The notes: generated by a model not told the origin, from the letters alone. 64,000 bases of DNA from Chloroflexota bacterium (GCA_022826725.1 JAJDUF010000016.1:124001-188000), one strand, 5' to 3'; positions 40,303 through 49,278 are shown, counted from the stretch's first letter. Program-made: numbers and translations.

Positions 40303-40722
40303 TCACGGCGACCTGCCCCCTGTCGCGCTTTCCACCAATGCCGCTCCTGCCAACCGCGCAAAGGTGCGGTCAAAGGTATAGAGCGGCTGCGCTCCGGCCC
40401 GTTTGGCCGCCGCAAGAATCATCAGGTCCGAGAAGTCGGCGCCGCCCTGGCGGTAGGCAGAAGCCGCCTGCGTTACCGCGTCGGCAGCCTCAACGACGAG
40501 ACCCTCCGTAGCGATCAACTCATCCAGTAGGGTTGCAATCTCATCGCGGGCCAGCCTATAGGCCCGTTCCAGCACCCAGACGACCTCGATGGTGACCTCG
40601 CGGCAGATGAAGCCGGGGCGTTCCGAAGACAACTCCACCAACAACGCCCGGGCCGCTTCCGCCTGTTCGGCGTCGTCACGCACCAGATAACGAATGAGCA
40701 CATTTGTGTCTATGGCAATCAC
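40303..40722 (-). CDS. vapC: PIN-domain ribonuclease toxin, VapC type
   Basis: A 139-residue PIN-domain protein starting with GTG 40722 after GAGGCGAGCAA. Acidic residues of the PIN site are visible: Asp5 in MIAIDTNVLIRYLV, Glu in TIEVVWVLERAY, Asp in ADFSDLMILAAAKRAG and Asp in LYTFDRTFARL. VapC toxins cut tRNA or rRNA when freed from antitoxin. The antitoxin gene lies 54 bases upstream in the same direction, as expected for a module. The pair sits inside ~105-bp direct repeats, pointing to acquisition by insertion. Confidence 0.87.
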   Translation of the reverse strand: MIAIDTNVLIRYLVRDDAEQAEAARALLVELSSERPGFICREVTIEVVWVLERAYRLARDEIATLLDELIATEGLVVEAADAVTQAASAYRQGGADFSDLMILAAAKRAGAQPLYTFDRTFARLAGAALVESATGGRSP

Positions 40723-40776
40723 TTGCTCGCCTCTGCATCATTGGGGTCGGCCAAGCCGGCTCAAATTTAATGGCGG

Positions 40777-41010
40777 TCAGGCTTTACAGGCCCCGGCTGC
40801 GATGGAGCGCTCCATGTCCTCCAGGCTCACTGGCGGGCCGTCGTACTTCACGACACCAAAGAGCCGACTCACGGGACGGACCGGCCTGATCCGCACTTCC
40901 CCATTCTGGATGATGTAGCGCACGCGGTCCCCGGTCTGCACGCCGAGGGCCTCCCGCACAGCCTTGGGCAAGGTGATCTGCCCCTTTGCCGTGACGCCAG
41001 ATTCGGTCAT
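40777..41010 (-). CDS. vapB: AbrB/MazE-type antitoxin (VapB)
   Basis: A 77-residue protein whose N-terminus is a swapped-hairpin AbrB domain: VTAKGQITLPKAVREALGVQ, TGDRVRYIIQ, EVRIRPVRPV. The C-terminal ~30 residues (FGVVKYDGPPVSLEDMERSI) would bind and neutralise the PIN toxin encoded downstream. The dimer should also bind the module's own promoter. ATG 41010 lacks a strong ribosome site. Confidence 0.85.
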   Translation of the reverse strand: MTESGVTAKGQITLPKAVREALGVQTGDRVRYIIQNGEVRIRPVRPVSRLFGVVKYDGPPVSLEDMERSIAAGACKA

Positions 41011-41028
41011 AATGAACTCACGCTCCGT

Positions 41029-41034
41029 ATTGTA
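41029..41034 (-). promoter_or_regulatory. Candidate -10 box of the vapBC-like module
   Basis: On the reverse strand TACAAT (41034 to 41029) lies 19 bases before the antitoxin ATG. No good -35 box accompanies it. Antitoxins of this type repress their own promoter, so an operator near here is expected, but I see no clear palindrome. Confidence 0.25.
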
Positions 41035-41112
41035 GCGATGTGTCTCATTCTACCAGGGGCAGCAAGAGAATTGACCGTTCTGCAGAGTCTGGGGTGAGGG
41101 GCGCGGGTCTCA

Positions 41113-41217
41113 CCCCCGGCCCCCTCTCCACCATGTAGAGAGGGGGTGGCTTGCGGCTTGCGCCGCAGTGATGCCGAGGCGGGCTTGGTGGCGGTGGTAA
41201 GGTTGGGGTATGAGTGA
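41113..41217 (+). repeat. ~105-bp direct repeat flanking the toxin-antitoxin module (right copy)
   Basis: Matches 40183-40287 at a constant offset of 930 bases. It covers the palindromic repeat, the TTGCGGCTTGCGCCGCAGTG hairpin, the spacer and the first codons of the amidohydrolase-like gene at 41210. Confidence 0.8.
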
Positions 41218-41980
41218 CGAGGGGTTGCGGTTCCGGCCGCGGGTCGCGGTGGTGGATGCGAACGTGGCGCTAGGGCATTGGCACGATCAGCCGTCACCGG
41301 CGGCGGACGCGCCGGCGCTGCTGGCGGCGCTGGACCGGCACGGGATCGAGCGGGCGGTGGTGCATCACGTCTACGCACAGACGAAGAGCACGGTCGAGGG
41401 AAACGAACTGCTGTTCGAGGCGCTTGCGGGGCACGAGGGGCGGCTGATTCCGCAGTGCGTGGTGTCGCCGACGGATGCGTCGCTGGCGCAGTTGCGCGAG
41501 CTGCACGGGCGGGGGCTGCTCCGCAGCGTGCGGCTGCACGATCTGACCAGGCAGGGGGTGCCGTTTGCCGACTGGGTGTATGGCGACGCGCTGACTTGGC
41601 TGCAGGAGCAGGGGATTGCGCTGTGCGTGCCGCTGCCGGAGGTGGACGTGGCACAGCTGGCGACGACGTTGCGCGGGTTCCCGGACTTGCGGGTGGTGCT
41701 GGCGGGGGTGCATTACCAACACGTGCTGCTGGTGCGGCCGTTGATGCGCTTGCTGCCGCAGCTGCACCTGGAGCTGAGTCGCTACGAGACGCTGGGCGAC
41801 GTGGAGGCGCTGTGTGCAGAGTTCGGCGCGGAGCGGCTGCTGTACGGCTCGTGGTATCCGCGGTATGAGCTGGGACCGATCCTGTACTACTTGCACCACA
41901 CGACGCTGACGGAGGCGGAGCTGGCGGCGGTGTGCGCGGGGAACGCGGCGCGGCTGCTGGCGGGGGAGGGGGCAGCGTGA
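41210..41980 (+). CDS. Amidohydrolase-related TIM-barrel protein lacking metal-binding motifs
   Basis: A 256-residue protein related to amidohydrolase-2 barrels by layout and by LLYGSWYPRYELGPILYYL and AAVCAGNAARLL at the end. The expected ligands are missing: the first strand reads VVDANVALGHW instead of D-x-H-x-H, and the usual G-S-D-x-P is GSWYP. It is therefore probably not a metal hydrolase. It overlaps the next, intact amidohydrolase by four bases (GTGA), so the two are co-translated and may form a complex in which this one is structural or regulatory. Its 5' end was copied to 40280 during insertion of the vapBC-like module. Confidence 0.75.
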   Translation: MSDEGLRFRPRVAVVDANVALGHWHDQPSPAADAPALLAALDRHGIERAVVHHVYAQTKSTVEGNELLFEALAGHEGRLIPQCVVSPTDASLAQLRELHGRGLLRSVRLHDLTRQGVPFADWVYGDALTWLQEQGIALCVPLPEVDVAQLATTLRGFPDLRVVLAGVHYQHVLLVRPLMRLLPQLHLELSRYETLGDVEALCAEFGAERLLYGSWYPRYELGPILYYLHHTTLTEAELAAVCAGNAARLLAGEGAA

Positions 41981-42720
41981 TCGGCGGGATCGAGGTGATT
42001 GACTTCCACGGGCACGCGGGCCTGTGGGACGGCGTGGGGATGGTGGACGACGTGGACACCATGGTGGCGGCGATGGACGCGGTGGGAGTGGATCGGTCGT
42101 GCGTCTTCGGCATTTTCCACCTGGACGGGCGCCGGGGGAACGACCGGACGGCAGCGATCATCACGGCGCGGCCGGAGCGGTTCATCGGGTTTGCCTACGT
42201 GTCGCCGTTAATGCCGGATTCGATGCTGGACGAGCTGACGCGGGCGGTGGATCGGCTGGGATTCCGGGCGCTGAAGCTGTACGCGCCGCACACGCCGTAC
42301 AAGATCAGTGACCGGGAGTGGGACCCGATCTACGATTTTGCGGACTCGCGGGGGCTGGCGGTGCTGCACCATACGGACGAGCGGTGCTCGCCAGCGCACC
42401 TGGCGGAGGCGGCGCGGCGGTTTCCGAACGCACGGTTTGTGGCGGCGCATAGCGGGAACACGCCGCCGGCGCGGAAGCTGGCGATTGCGGCGGCGCGGGA
42501 GCTGCCGAACTACTATCTGGAAACGGCCTCGACGTACCGCACGCCGGGCGTGACCGAGGAGCTGGTGGCGGGGGCGGGAGCGGAGCGGGTGGTATTCGGG
42601 TCGGATACACCTTTGATGGATCCCCGGTCGCAAATCGGCAAGATTATCACGGCGGACATCTCGGACGCGGCGAAGCGGCTGATTCTGGGCGAGAACGCGC
42701 GGCGGCTGCTGGGACTTTAG
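41977..42720 (+). CDS. Amidohydrolase family 2 metal-dependent hydrolase
   Basis: A 247-residue TIM-barrel hydrolase starting with GTG 41977, which overlaps the previous stop and follows GGGGGAGGGGG. Metal-site motifs are present: VIDFHGHAG on strand 1, LAVLHHTDER (His), FVAAHSGNTPP (His) and VFGSDTPLMDP (Asp). The family includes decarboxylases and lactonases acting on aromatic or sugar acids. Given the Gfo/Idh/MocA gene downstream, a sugar lactone or acid is plausible, but this is inference. It ends with ENARRLLGL, a usual end for the family. Confidence 0.85.
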   Translation: MIGGIEVIDFHGHAGLWDGVGMVDDVDTMVAAMDAVGVDRSCVFGIFHLDGRRGNDRTAAIITARPERFIGFAYVSPLMPDSMLDELTRAVDRLGFRALKLYAPHTPYKISDREWDPIYDFADSRGLAVLHHTDERCSPAHLAEAARRFPNARFVAAHSGNTPPARKLAIAAARELPNYYLETASTYRTPGVTEELVAGAGAERVVFGSDTPLMDPRSQIGKIITADISDAAKRLILGENARRLLGL

Positions 42721-42734
42721 GGGGACGAGGGCGA

Positions 42735-42840
42735 GGCCTCACCCCCGGCCCCGTCTGCACGAGGTGGGGGGAAATGAGTATCGCCCCCATATGGCCCCCC
42801 CGCTACGCGGGGGGACGGGGATTCCGGCGGGGGCGAGGCG
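42735..42840. repeat. Palindromic intergenic repeats
   Basis: CCTCACCCCCGGCCCCG-type DNA (42738-42756), then CCCCCATATGGCCCCCCCGC and CGCGGGGGGACGGGG (42784-42820). A stretch with GGGCGAGGCGAGGGCACCCA and AAGGGACGCCCC follows. No gene is visible in the 243-base gap. Confidence 0.55.
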
Positions 42841-42963
42841 AGGGCACCCACAAGGGACGCCCCTACAGGATTGGCGGCCGGGGGGACGGCCGGTGCCACG
42901 ACGCCGCTTGCCGCTGCTATCATTGCTCTGCATTGCGCCGCCTCGGCGCATGGAGGAGGAGGT

Positions 42964-43995
42964 ATGCCGCTACGATGGGGCATTGCCGGCTGTAGCGACA
43001 TTACGAGCAAGCGCGTTGCGCCGGCCATCCGGGACCATCCGCTCGCCGCACTCACCGCGTTCTACAGCACCGATGCGGAGCGCGGCCGGCGCTTTGCGGA
43101 GGAGTTCGGGGCTACACGCGCCCACACGGACCTCGACGCCTTTGTCGCGGACCCGGAGATTGACGCCGTCTACGTGGCCAGCCCGGTAGATCGTCACCTG
43201 CCCGAAACGCTCGCGGCGGCCGGCGCCGGTAAGCACGTGCTCTGCGAGAAGCCGATGGCGCTCGACGCTGGTGAAGGCGCCCGGATGGTCGCCGAGTGCC
43301 GGGCGGCCGGCGTGCAGTTTGCCGTGGCCTACTATCGCCGGTATCTCCCGCAGATACGGCGCATCAAGCAGTGGCTAGACGAGGCGGCCATTGGGCAGGT
43401 GGTTCTGGCCCGCGTGAATATGTCCTCTTGGGTTGACCTCCAGCCCACCGATACGAAGTATTGGCGAACGATCAAAGCGCAGTCGGGAGGTGGCCCGCTG
43501 ATGGACCTCGGCAGTCATTACCTCGATCTGCTCTGCTACTTCCTCGGCCGTCCCAGCGCCGTCAGCGCGATGACGGATACGCTGGCGCGGACCTGGGACG
43601 TCGAAGACTCGGCCTCCCTGCTCGTGCGCTTTCCCGATCCGACGGGCGCCGGCGGCTCGTGCCACGCGGTGCTCACCGGTAACTGGAACGTACATGCCGA
43701 CCGACGGCACGACGACATCGAGATCGAGCTTCACGGCACCGCCGGCAGCATCGTCGCCGGGCCGCTCGCCGCCGGGCACCTGTTGCTCAAGACGGACCGG
43801 CGTGAAGAGCGGCTGGTCCTCACCCCGCCCGACAATGTTCACATGCCCTTGATTGACGACGTGACGCGCCGGCTCCTCGCCGGCGAATCATTGGCGTACC
43901 CTGGTGAGATCGGGCTACTCGCGACGGAGGTTATCTCCGGCGCTTACGAATCATCGCAGAACGGCCGGACAGTGGACCTCCCGGCGGATGGATGA
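42964..43995 (+). CDS. Gfo/Idh/MocA-family oxidoreductase
   Basis: A 343-residue enzyme from ATG 42964, which follows ATGGAGGAGGT; the frame is open upstream to 42871, but that part is repeat DNA. The NAD region reads LRWGIAGCSDITSKRVAPAI, the lysine motif is GKHVLCEKPMALDAGEG, and the histidine region is GGGPLMDLGSHYLDLLCYFL. This matches active sugar dehydrogenases of the family well. A glycosyltransferase gene begins 47 bases downstream. Confidence 0.88.
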   Translation: MPLRWGIAGCSDITSKRVAPAIRDHPLAALTAFYSTDAERGRRFAEEFGATRAHTDLDAFVADPEIDAVYVASPVDRHLPETLAAAGAGKHVLCEKPMALDAGEGARMVAECRAAGVQFAVAYYRRYLPQIRRIKQWLDEAAIGQVVLARVNMSSWVDLQPTDTKYWRTIKAQSGGGPLMDLGSHYLDLLCYFLGRPSAVSAMTDTLARTWDVEDSASLLVRFPDPTGAGGSCHAVLTGNWNVHADRRHDDIEIELHGTAGSIVAGPLAAGHLLLKTDRREERLVLTPPDNVHMPLIDDVTRRLLAGESLAYPGEIGLLATEVISGAYESSQNGRTVDLPADG

Positions 43996-44042
43996 GGCAG
44001 TGTGGACGTGATGACCGGGCGCAGGACCAAGGGGGAACGGTG

Positions 44043-45107
44043 ATGAAGGTCCTCTTCTTCTGGGGTGGCCCCGGCAACATGGACCGGCAGTTCGGGAACC
44101 CCTATGCCCGGCTGCTCGCCGAGGCGCTGGAGCAGCACGGCGTCACGCTGGAGGTGGCTAAGTCGCTCAACCTCTGGCACCACGTGTTCCGCAGCGATAT
44201 CCAGGCGCTGCACTTCAACTGGATTGCGCCGCACTATGCGGCCGAGCGTCTGCCCGCTGCCCTGCTGCAACTCGTCAGCTTCTGCGCGGCGCTGATCGTC
44301 GCGTATGTGCGGGGCTATCGGATTGTGTGGACGATGCACAACCTGTATCCCCACGAGATGGCCTTCCCCTGGATTGACCACGCCATCCGCCTGCTGACGT
44401 GCCGGCTGGCGCACGCGGTCATCGCCCACTGCCAACAGGCGGCAACGCTGCTGGAGGAATACTTCGGGCGCACGCATGGCGTCCATATCATTCCCCACGG
44501 GGAGTTCATCACGCCGTACCGCAATGAGATCAGCCCGGCGGAAGCGCGCGAGTCGTTGGGATTGGCCCCGGACGATTTTGTCTACCTCTTCGTCGGCAAC
44601 ATCCGCGCCTACAAGGGCGTGTCGCCGCTCATCGAGACGTTCACGACGCTCGACGCGGCGGACGCGCGTCTGCTGATTGCCGGTCGAATCCACCGGACCT
44701 ACCATGGCGGGCTGCCGGACAGCGCCACGGAGGACAGTCGGGTGGTACTGCAGGTGAAGTCCTACGACGACGCTATCCCCGCCGACGACATGCAGATTTA
44801 CCTCAATGCCAGCGACGTGGTGGTGCTGCCGTTCCTCGACACCCTCACCTCCGGCTCCGCGATCCTGGCGCTGGGTTTCGGCCGGCCGGTGATTGCGCCG
44901 GCGGTGGGCTGCCTGCCGGAACTGCTGCGCGGTCACGGCTGCGGCATCGTCTACGAACCGCACGGCGAGCACGGCTTGCTGCACGCGCTCCGGTTGGCAC
45001 GCTCGCTCGACCTGCGCCGCGCCGGACAACGGGCGCGGGAGCGCGCGGAAGGCTTGGGCTGGGATGGCATCGCCCGCCTGACCCTTGCCGCCTATGGTGT
45101 TGCGTAG
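44043..45107 (+). CDS. Glycosyltransferase, GT4-like (GT-B fold)
   Basis: A 354-residue protein from ATG 44043 with GGGGGAACGGTG upstream. The N-terminal domain has MKVLFFWGGPGNMDRQFGNP and VWTMHNLYPHE. The C-terminal nucleotide-sugar domain has FVGNIRAYKGVSPLIETF, LLIAGRI, and the E-x7-E region LTSGSAILALGFGRPVIAPA with GCLPELL. The fold is that of retaining family 4 or related mannosyl/glucosyltransferases. Acceptor and donor are unknown. Its position after a Gfo/Idh/MocA gene could reflect a role in glycan assembly. Confidence 0.83.
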   Translation: MKVLFFWGGPGNMDRQFGNPYARLLAEALEQHGVTLEVAKSLNLWHHVFRSDIQALHFNWIAPHYAAERLPAALLQLVSFCAALIVAYVRGYRIVWTMHNLYPHEMAFPWIDHAIRLLTCRLAHAVIAHCQQAATLLEEYFGRTHGVHIIPHGEFITPYRNEISPAEARESLGLAPDDFVYLFVGNIRAYKGVSPLIETFTTLDAADARLLIAGRIHRTYHGGLPDSATEDSRVVLQVKSYDDAIPADDMQIYLNASDVVVLPFLDTLTSGSAILALGFGRPVIAPAVGCLPELLRGHGCGIVYEPHGEHGLLHALRLARSLDLRRAGQRARERAEGLGWDGIARLTLAAYGVA

Positions 45108-45114
45108 CGGAAGG

Positions 45115-45210
45115 ACGGGGTTTAGCCCCCCTATGGTCCCCCCGCTGCGCGGGGGGACGGCGCGTTCCCTCCCCTGTTAGCTCAATCCGGGGGGAGGGCC
45201 GAGGGAGGGC
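45115..45210. repeat. CCCCTATGGTCC palindromic repeat
   Basis: AGCCCCCCTATGGTCCCCCC, then GCTGCGCGGGGGGACGG (45124-45160), then CCCTCCCCTGTTAGCTCAATCCGGGGGGAGGG-like dyad DNA to about 45198. It separates the glycosyltransferase and aldo/keto reductase genes. Confidence 0.65.
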
Positions 45211-45239
45211 CAGCCGCCGAGTATGCAGTCTGAGGAGAC

Positions 45240-46274
45240 ATGAGCATGGAGTATGTGAATCTAGGAACGGCCGGGGTTAAGGTATCGCGGCTCTGTTTGG
45301 GCTGTGCCTACTTTGGCGCCCTGCTCGACGCCGACGAGGCGCAACGGCTGGTCCGCACGGCCCTCGACGTGGGCATCAACTTCTTTGATGCTGCCAACGC
45401 CTACAGTCTCGGCCGCTGCGAGGAGCTGCTGGGGCAGGCGGTGGCCGGGCACCGCGATCAGGTCGTGCTGGCGACCAAAGTCGGGCGACAGATGGACTAC
45501 GGTCCTAATGACTGGGGCCACAGCCGCTATCACATCATGTCCCAGGTCGAGGCGAGCTTGCGCCGGCTGGGCACCGACTACATTGACCTCTACCAACTCC
45601 ATCTCCACGATCCGACCACGCCGCTGGAGGAGACGCTGCGTGCTCTCGACGACCTGCGCCGGCAGGGCAAGGTGCGCTACTTCGGTACCTCCAACTTCCC
45701 GGCCTGGCGGCTGTGTGAGGGCCTCTGGACGAGCGACCGCCTGGGGTTCGCCTCGTTCGCCACTGAGGCGCCGGCCTACAGTCTCTTCAACCGCGAGGTC
45801 GAGGGCGACATGCTCCAGTTTTGCCAGGCCTATGGTTTGGGCGTCGTGTGCTACAGCCCGCTCGGTGGCGGCTGGCTCAGCGGCAAGTACCGGCGCGACC
45901 AGCCCATGCCCGCCGACTCGCGGTTTGCTCGGCGCGGCACACTCGTAGACCCGGCCGAGCATGAGCGGGCTTACGATGTTCTGGAGGCGCTGGAGGCCAT
46001 CGCGCAGGCCAAGCAACTGTCCTTGAGCCAGTTGGCCCTCGCGTGGCTGCTGGCCCAGCCCGGCGTCACCGCTGCCAACTTCGGTCCACGCACACCCGAT
46101 CAGCTCCGCGAGGACCTGGGTGCGCTGTCGGTGGAGCTGACCGCCGAGGACCTCGCCGCCATTGACGAGATCGTGCCCCCGGGCAGCCAGGTGCTCTCGC
46201 GCGTCCCGGCGCCCGGCGGCATTGTCATTGCCGACCCGATCCCGCCCAGCGGCATGACGAGCATGCCGCGCTAA
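45240..46274 (+). CDS. Aldo/keto reductase
   Basis: A 344-residue NADPH-dependent carbonyl reductase. The TIM barrel carries the family tetrad: Asp and Tyr in NFFDAANAYSLGRCEELLGQ, Lys in VVLATKVGRQ and His in DLYQLHLHDPTTP. The cofactor region near the end includes LAQPGVTAANFGPRTPDQL. It resembles the YajO/YhdN-like group acting on sugars and xenobiotics. ATG 45240 follows GAGGAGAC. It is 71 bases upstream of zwf and may share its transcript. Confidence 0.88.
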   Translation: MSMEYVNLGTAGVKVSRLCLGCAYFGALLDADEAQRLVRTALDVGINFFDAANAYSLGRCEELLGQAVAGHRDQVVLATKVGRQMDYGPNDWGHSRYHIMSQVEASLRRLGTDYIDLYQLHLHDPTTPLEETLRALDDLRRQGKVRYFGTSNFPAWRLCEGLWTSDRLGFASFATEAPAYSLFNREVEGDMLQFCQAYGLGVVCYSPLGGGWLSGKYRRDQPMPADSRFARRGTLVDPAEHERAYDVLEALEAIAQAKQLSLSQLALAWLLAQPGVTAANFGPRTPDQLREDLGALSVELTAEDLAAIDEIVPPGSQVLSRVPAPGGIVIADPIPPSGMTSMPR

Positions 46275-46345
46275 CGTGGGGAGGCCGGCGCAGGCGGGCG
46301 GTGGCGCGCCGGGTGCTGTAGCGTGGCCCGCCGACGGAGGCAAGC

Positions 46346-47860
46346 ATGGTTGAGCCAACCGGGAGACTCGCGCCGCCGTGTGTGCTGGTCATCTTCGGCG
46401 CTGCCGGAGACCTCACGAAACGCCTGCTCCTGCCGACGGTCGTCAATCTCGTCGAGCACGGCTTGGTCGGCCAGCGCCTAGTCATCGTCGGCGTGACACG
46501 CCAGCCGTGGGGACACGACGACTTTCGCCAGGTAATGGCGGATGCAGTGCGAACCTTCAACGTCGGCACCCTTGATCCGACCGTCCTGGAATCCCTGCTC
46601 CCGCGCCTCTATCACGTGCGCGGTGACATCAATGACCCCGCCACGTACACCGGCCTCCGCACGCTGCTGGCCGAGGTTGACGCCGAATGGGAGACCGAGG
46701 GCAACTACATCTACTACTTGGCCGTACCGCCGGGCTTGTTCGAGGTCATTGTGGACCATCTTGGTCAGGCGGAACTGGCCGAGACCACGCCGGGGGCGAC
46801 TGGCTGGCGCCGGGTCATCGTGGAAAAGCCGTTCGGTCACGATCTGGATTCCGCCCAAGCACTGGTCGCCCGGATGAGCCAGGTCTTTGACGAAGAGCAG
46901 ATTTACCGGATTGACCACTACCTCGGCAAGGAGACCGTCCAGAATATCTTGGTCTTCCGCCTCGGCAACGGTATTTTCGAGCCGGTGTGGAACCGGCGCT
47001 ACATAGACAACGTGCAGATCACGGTCGCCGAAAGTCTGGGAGTCGAGGGCCGGGGCGGCTATTACGAGACGGCCGGGGCGCTCCGCGACATGCTCCAGAA
47101 CCACCTCTTCCAACTGCTCACGCTCATTGCCATGGAGCCGCCGGCGGCGTTCGATCCGGCCTCGGTCCGCAACGAGAAGGTCAAGGTCCTGAAAGCCGTC
47201 CGACCCATGACCCCGGAGCAGGTGCTCCAGCAGACCGTGCGGGGGCAGTACGGTGCGGGCACGATTGACGGCGTGGTGGTGCCCGGCTACCAGCAAGAGC
47301 CTGGTGTTTCCCCGAACTCCTGGACCGAAACCTATGCGGCGCTGGAGCTTTCGATTGACAACTGGCGCTGGGCCGGCGTGCCCTTCTACCTCCGTTCGGG
47401 CAAGCGACTGACCAAGCGCGATACGCAGATTGTCATTACCTTCCGCCGTGCGCCGCTGCGCCTCTTCGCCGATACGGCGGTCCACGATCTGGAGTCCAAC
47501 GTCCTGGTCATTCACGTGCAGCCCGATGAGAAGATCACGCTGCGTATTCAGGCCAAGCGTCCGGGGACGACCGTGACGGTGGTGCCGGTGCAGATGGAGT
47601 TTCAGTATGAGACCTTGGGTGAGGCCTCGCCCAGCACCGGCTACGAGACCCTGCTCTACGACTGCATGAACGGTGACTCCACGCTCTACAACCGCGCCGA
47701 TATGGTGGAGGCCTCGTGGTCGGTGGTCACACCGATCCTCGACGTGTGGAAGGCGCTGCCCCCACGCGATTTCCCCAACTACACCGCCGGCTCGTGGGGA
47801 CCGGCCGCCGCCGACATGCTGCTGCAGCGCAGCAACCGCACCTGGCATCCCGTCGAGTAG
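46346..47860 (+). CDS. zwf: Glucose-6-phosphate 1-dehydrogenase
   Basis: A 504-residue enzyme, normal length. It oxidises glucose 6-phosphate to 6-phosphogluconolactone with NADP and opens the oxidative pentose phosphate pathway. Visible motifs: FGAAGDLTKRLLLP for NADP, RVIVEKPFGHDLDSAQAL, and the active-site RIDHYLGKETVQN with the catalytic His. VPFYLRSGKRL contacts the substrate. CGACGGAGGCAAGC precedes the ATG. No gnd or pgl gene is adjacent. The start of the ATPase gene follows 18 bases after its stop. Confidence 0.95.
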   Translation: MVEPTGRLAPPCVLVIFGAAGDLTKRLLLPTVVNLVEHGLVGQRLVIVGVTRQPWGHDDFRQVMADAVRTFNVGTLDPTVLESLLPRLYHVRGDINDPATYTGLRTLLAEVDAEWETEGNYIYYLAVPPGLFEVIVDHLGQAELAETTPGATGWRRVIVEKPFGHDLDSAQALVARMSQVFDEEQIYRIDHYLGKETVQNILVFRLGNGIFEPVWNRRYIDNVQITVAESLGVEGRGGYYETAGALRDMLQNHLFQLLTLIAMEPPAAFDPASVRNEKVKVLKAVRPMTPEQVLQQTVRGQYGAGTIDGVVVPGYQQEPGVSPNSWTETYAALELSIDNWRWAGVPFYLRSGKRLTKRDTQIVITFRRAPLRLFADTAVHDLESNVLVIHVQPDEKITLRIQAKRPGTTVTVVPVQMEFQYETLGEASPSTGYETLLYDCMNGDSTLYNRADMVEASWSVVTPILDVWKALPPRDFPNYTAGSWGPAAADMLLQRSNRTWHPVE

Positions 47861-47878
47861 CGGCTGGGAGAAAGAACG

Positions 47879-49273
47879 ATGCTCACGCGCATCGAGATTG
47901 ACGGGTTCAAGTCGTTCGAGAACTTTGGTATGGACGTTGGTCCCTTGACCGTGATCCTGGGACCAAACGCCTCGGGGAAATCCAACCTGTTCGATGCCAT
48001 TCGCTTGCTCTCCCGTCTGGCCGATACGGACCTCCGAACGGCCGTCACCGACTTGCGCGGCGAGCCGCACGAGCTGTTTCGGAGACATTCCGATGGCTCT
48101 CCCGGAGAGGCAATGGCTTTTGCCGTCGAGGTACTGCTGGCTCCTGAGGTGCGCGACCAGTGGGGTGCCACGGTACAACTCAAGCACACTAGGGTCCGTT
48201 ACGAGGTCCGTATTGAGCGGCGGAGAGATGTCCGGGGTATTGAGCGATTAGTCACAACATGGGAGGAGGCAGCACCGATCCTCGCCTCTGCGGACCGCTG
48301 GCGCCCCAGCGGCAAGAAGCCGGCGCCACATTTCAAGCGAACTTTCATGCGCTATAGCCGCAGAACTCCCTGGCTGTCCACGGTTGATTCACAAGGCGTC
48401 ACGAGCTTCGAGATTCGCCAGGACCTTCGAGCCGGCCGCCAGCGGCCGGCCGATGCGGCCGAGGCGACGGTCCTCTCAAGTATCACTAGCGCCGAATTCC
48501 CCCATCTCTATGCCTTGCGCGAGGAGTTGCGATCCTGGCGATTCCTGCAGCTCGATCCTGCGGCACTGCGGGAACCTAGCCCGGCGATTGGCCCGGAGGA
48601 ACTGGATTCGGACGGGAGGAACCTGGCCAGGGTGTTGGCCCGGATCAAGGCCGAGACTCGAACCGACACAAGGTCGTCAGGCGCACTTGCCGACATCTCG
48701 GCAGACCTCACGGACATCATCCCTAGCGTGGTGGACCTGGACGTGGTGGAAGACAAGCGGAGTCAGGAGTATCGGGTTGATCTTTCGATGCGCGACCGGC
48801 AACCGTTTAGCTCGCGGGTCGTGTCGGACGGCACCCTGCGCGTATTGGCGCTGCTCACCCTGATGCACGATCCTCGACAGCGTGGGCTGGTCTGCTTCGA
48901 GGAGCCAGAGAACGGTGTACACCCTTTTCGCCTGAAGTCTCTGATCGCGCGGCTGCGCGACCTCGCCACCGATCCGGCGAGTGCTGAGGTGGATCGAGAC
49001 GATCCGCTTGCTCAACTGCTCGTGAACAGCCATTCCCCGGTTCTGCTTGCTGCGCTCGAGGACTATGAGATGCATTTTTCCGACATGAGAAGTAGTGTTG
49101 ATCCAGGTACTGCCTCGGTCAGTCGCAAGACATCCATAGTACCGATAAGGAAACCTAAGAATCAGCCTAAGACTCAATGGGAAAAACTCTCGTTGTGGGG
49201 CCCAACCGGCCAGGAATATATGACCCCTGCTGAGGTGGATCGGTATCTTGCTACGGTTGATCAAGAGGGTTAG
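47879..49273 (+). CDS. AAA_21-type ATPase (OLD/RecF-like), partner of TOPRIM-like protein
   Basis: A 464-residue SMC/ABC-like ATPase of the group that includes OLD-family and PtuA-like proteins. Walker A is ILGPNASGKSNLFDAI at about residues 26-41, the signature-like region lies before SRVVSDGTLRVLALLTLM, Walker B is LVCFEEPENGVHP near 338, and the H-loop is LLVNSHSPVLLAAL near 380. There is no TOPRIM domain in the chain; the next gene, five bases downstream, supplies a TOPRIM-like protein. The pair therefore resembles a split OLD nuclease. Such pairs are often anti-phage defence. GC content is lower than that of the flanking zwf and folE2 genes, which fits transfer. Confidence 0.88.
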   Translation: MLTRIEIDGFKSFENFGMDVGPLTVILGPNASGKSNLFDAIRLLSRLADTDLRTAVTDLRGEPHELFRRHSDGSPGEAMAFAVEVLLAPEVRDQWGATVQLKHTRVRYEVRIERRRDVRGIERLVTTWEEAAPILASADRWRPSGKKPAPHFKRTFMRYSRRTPWLSTVDSQGVTSFEIRQDLRAGRQRPADAAEATVLSSITSAEFPHLYALREELRSWRFLQLDPAALREPSPAIGPEELDSDGRNLARVLARIKAETRTDTRSSGALADISADLTDIIPSVVDLDVVEDKRSQEYRVDLSMRDRQPFSSRVVSDGTLRVLALLTLMHDPRQRGLVCFEEPENGVHPFRLKSLIARLRDLATDPASAEVDRDDPLAQLLVNSHSPVLLAALEDYEMHFSDMRSSVDPGTASVSRKTSIVPIRKPKNQPKTQWEKLSLWGPTGQEYMTPAEVDRYLATVDQEG

Positions 49274-49278
49274 GCTAC

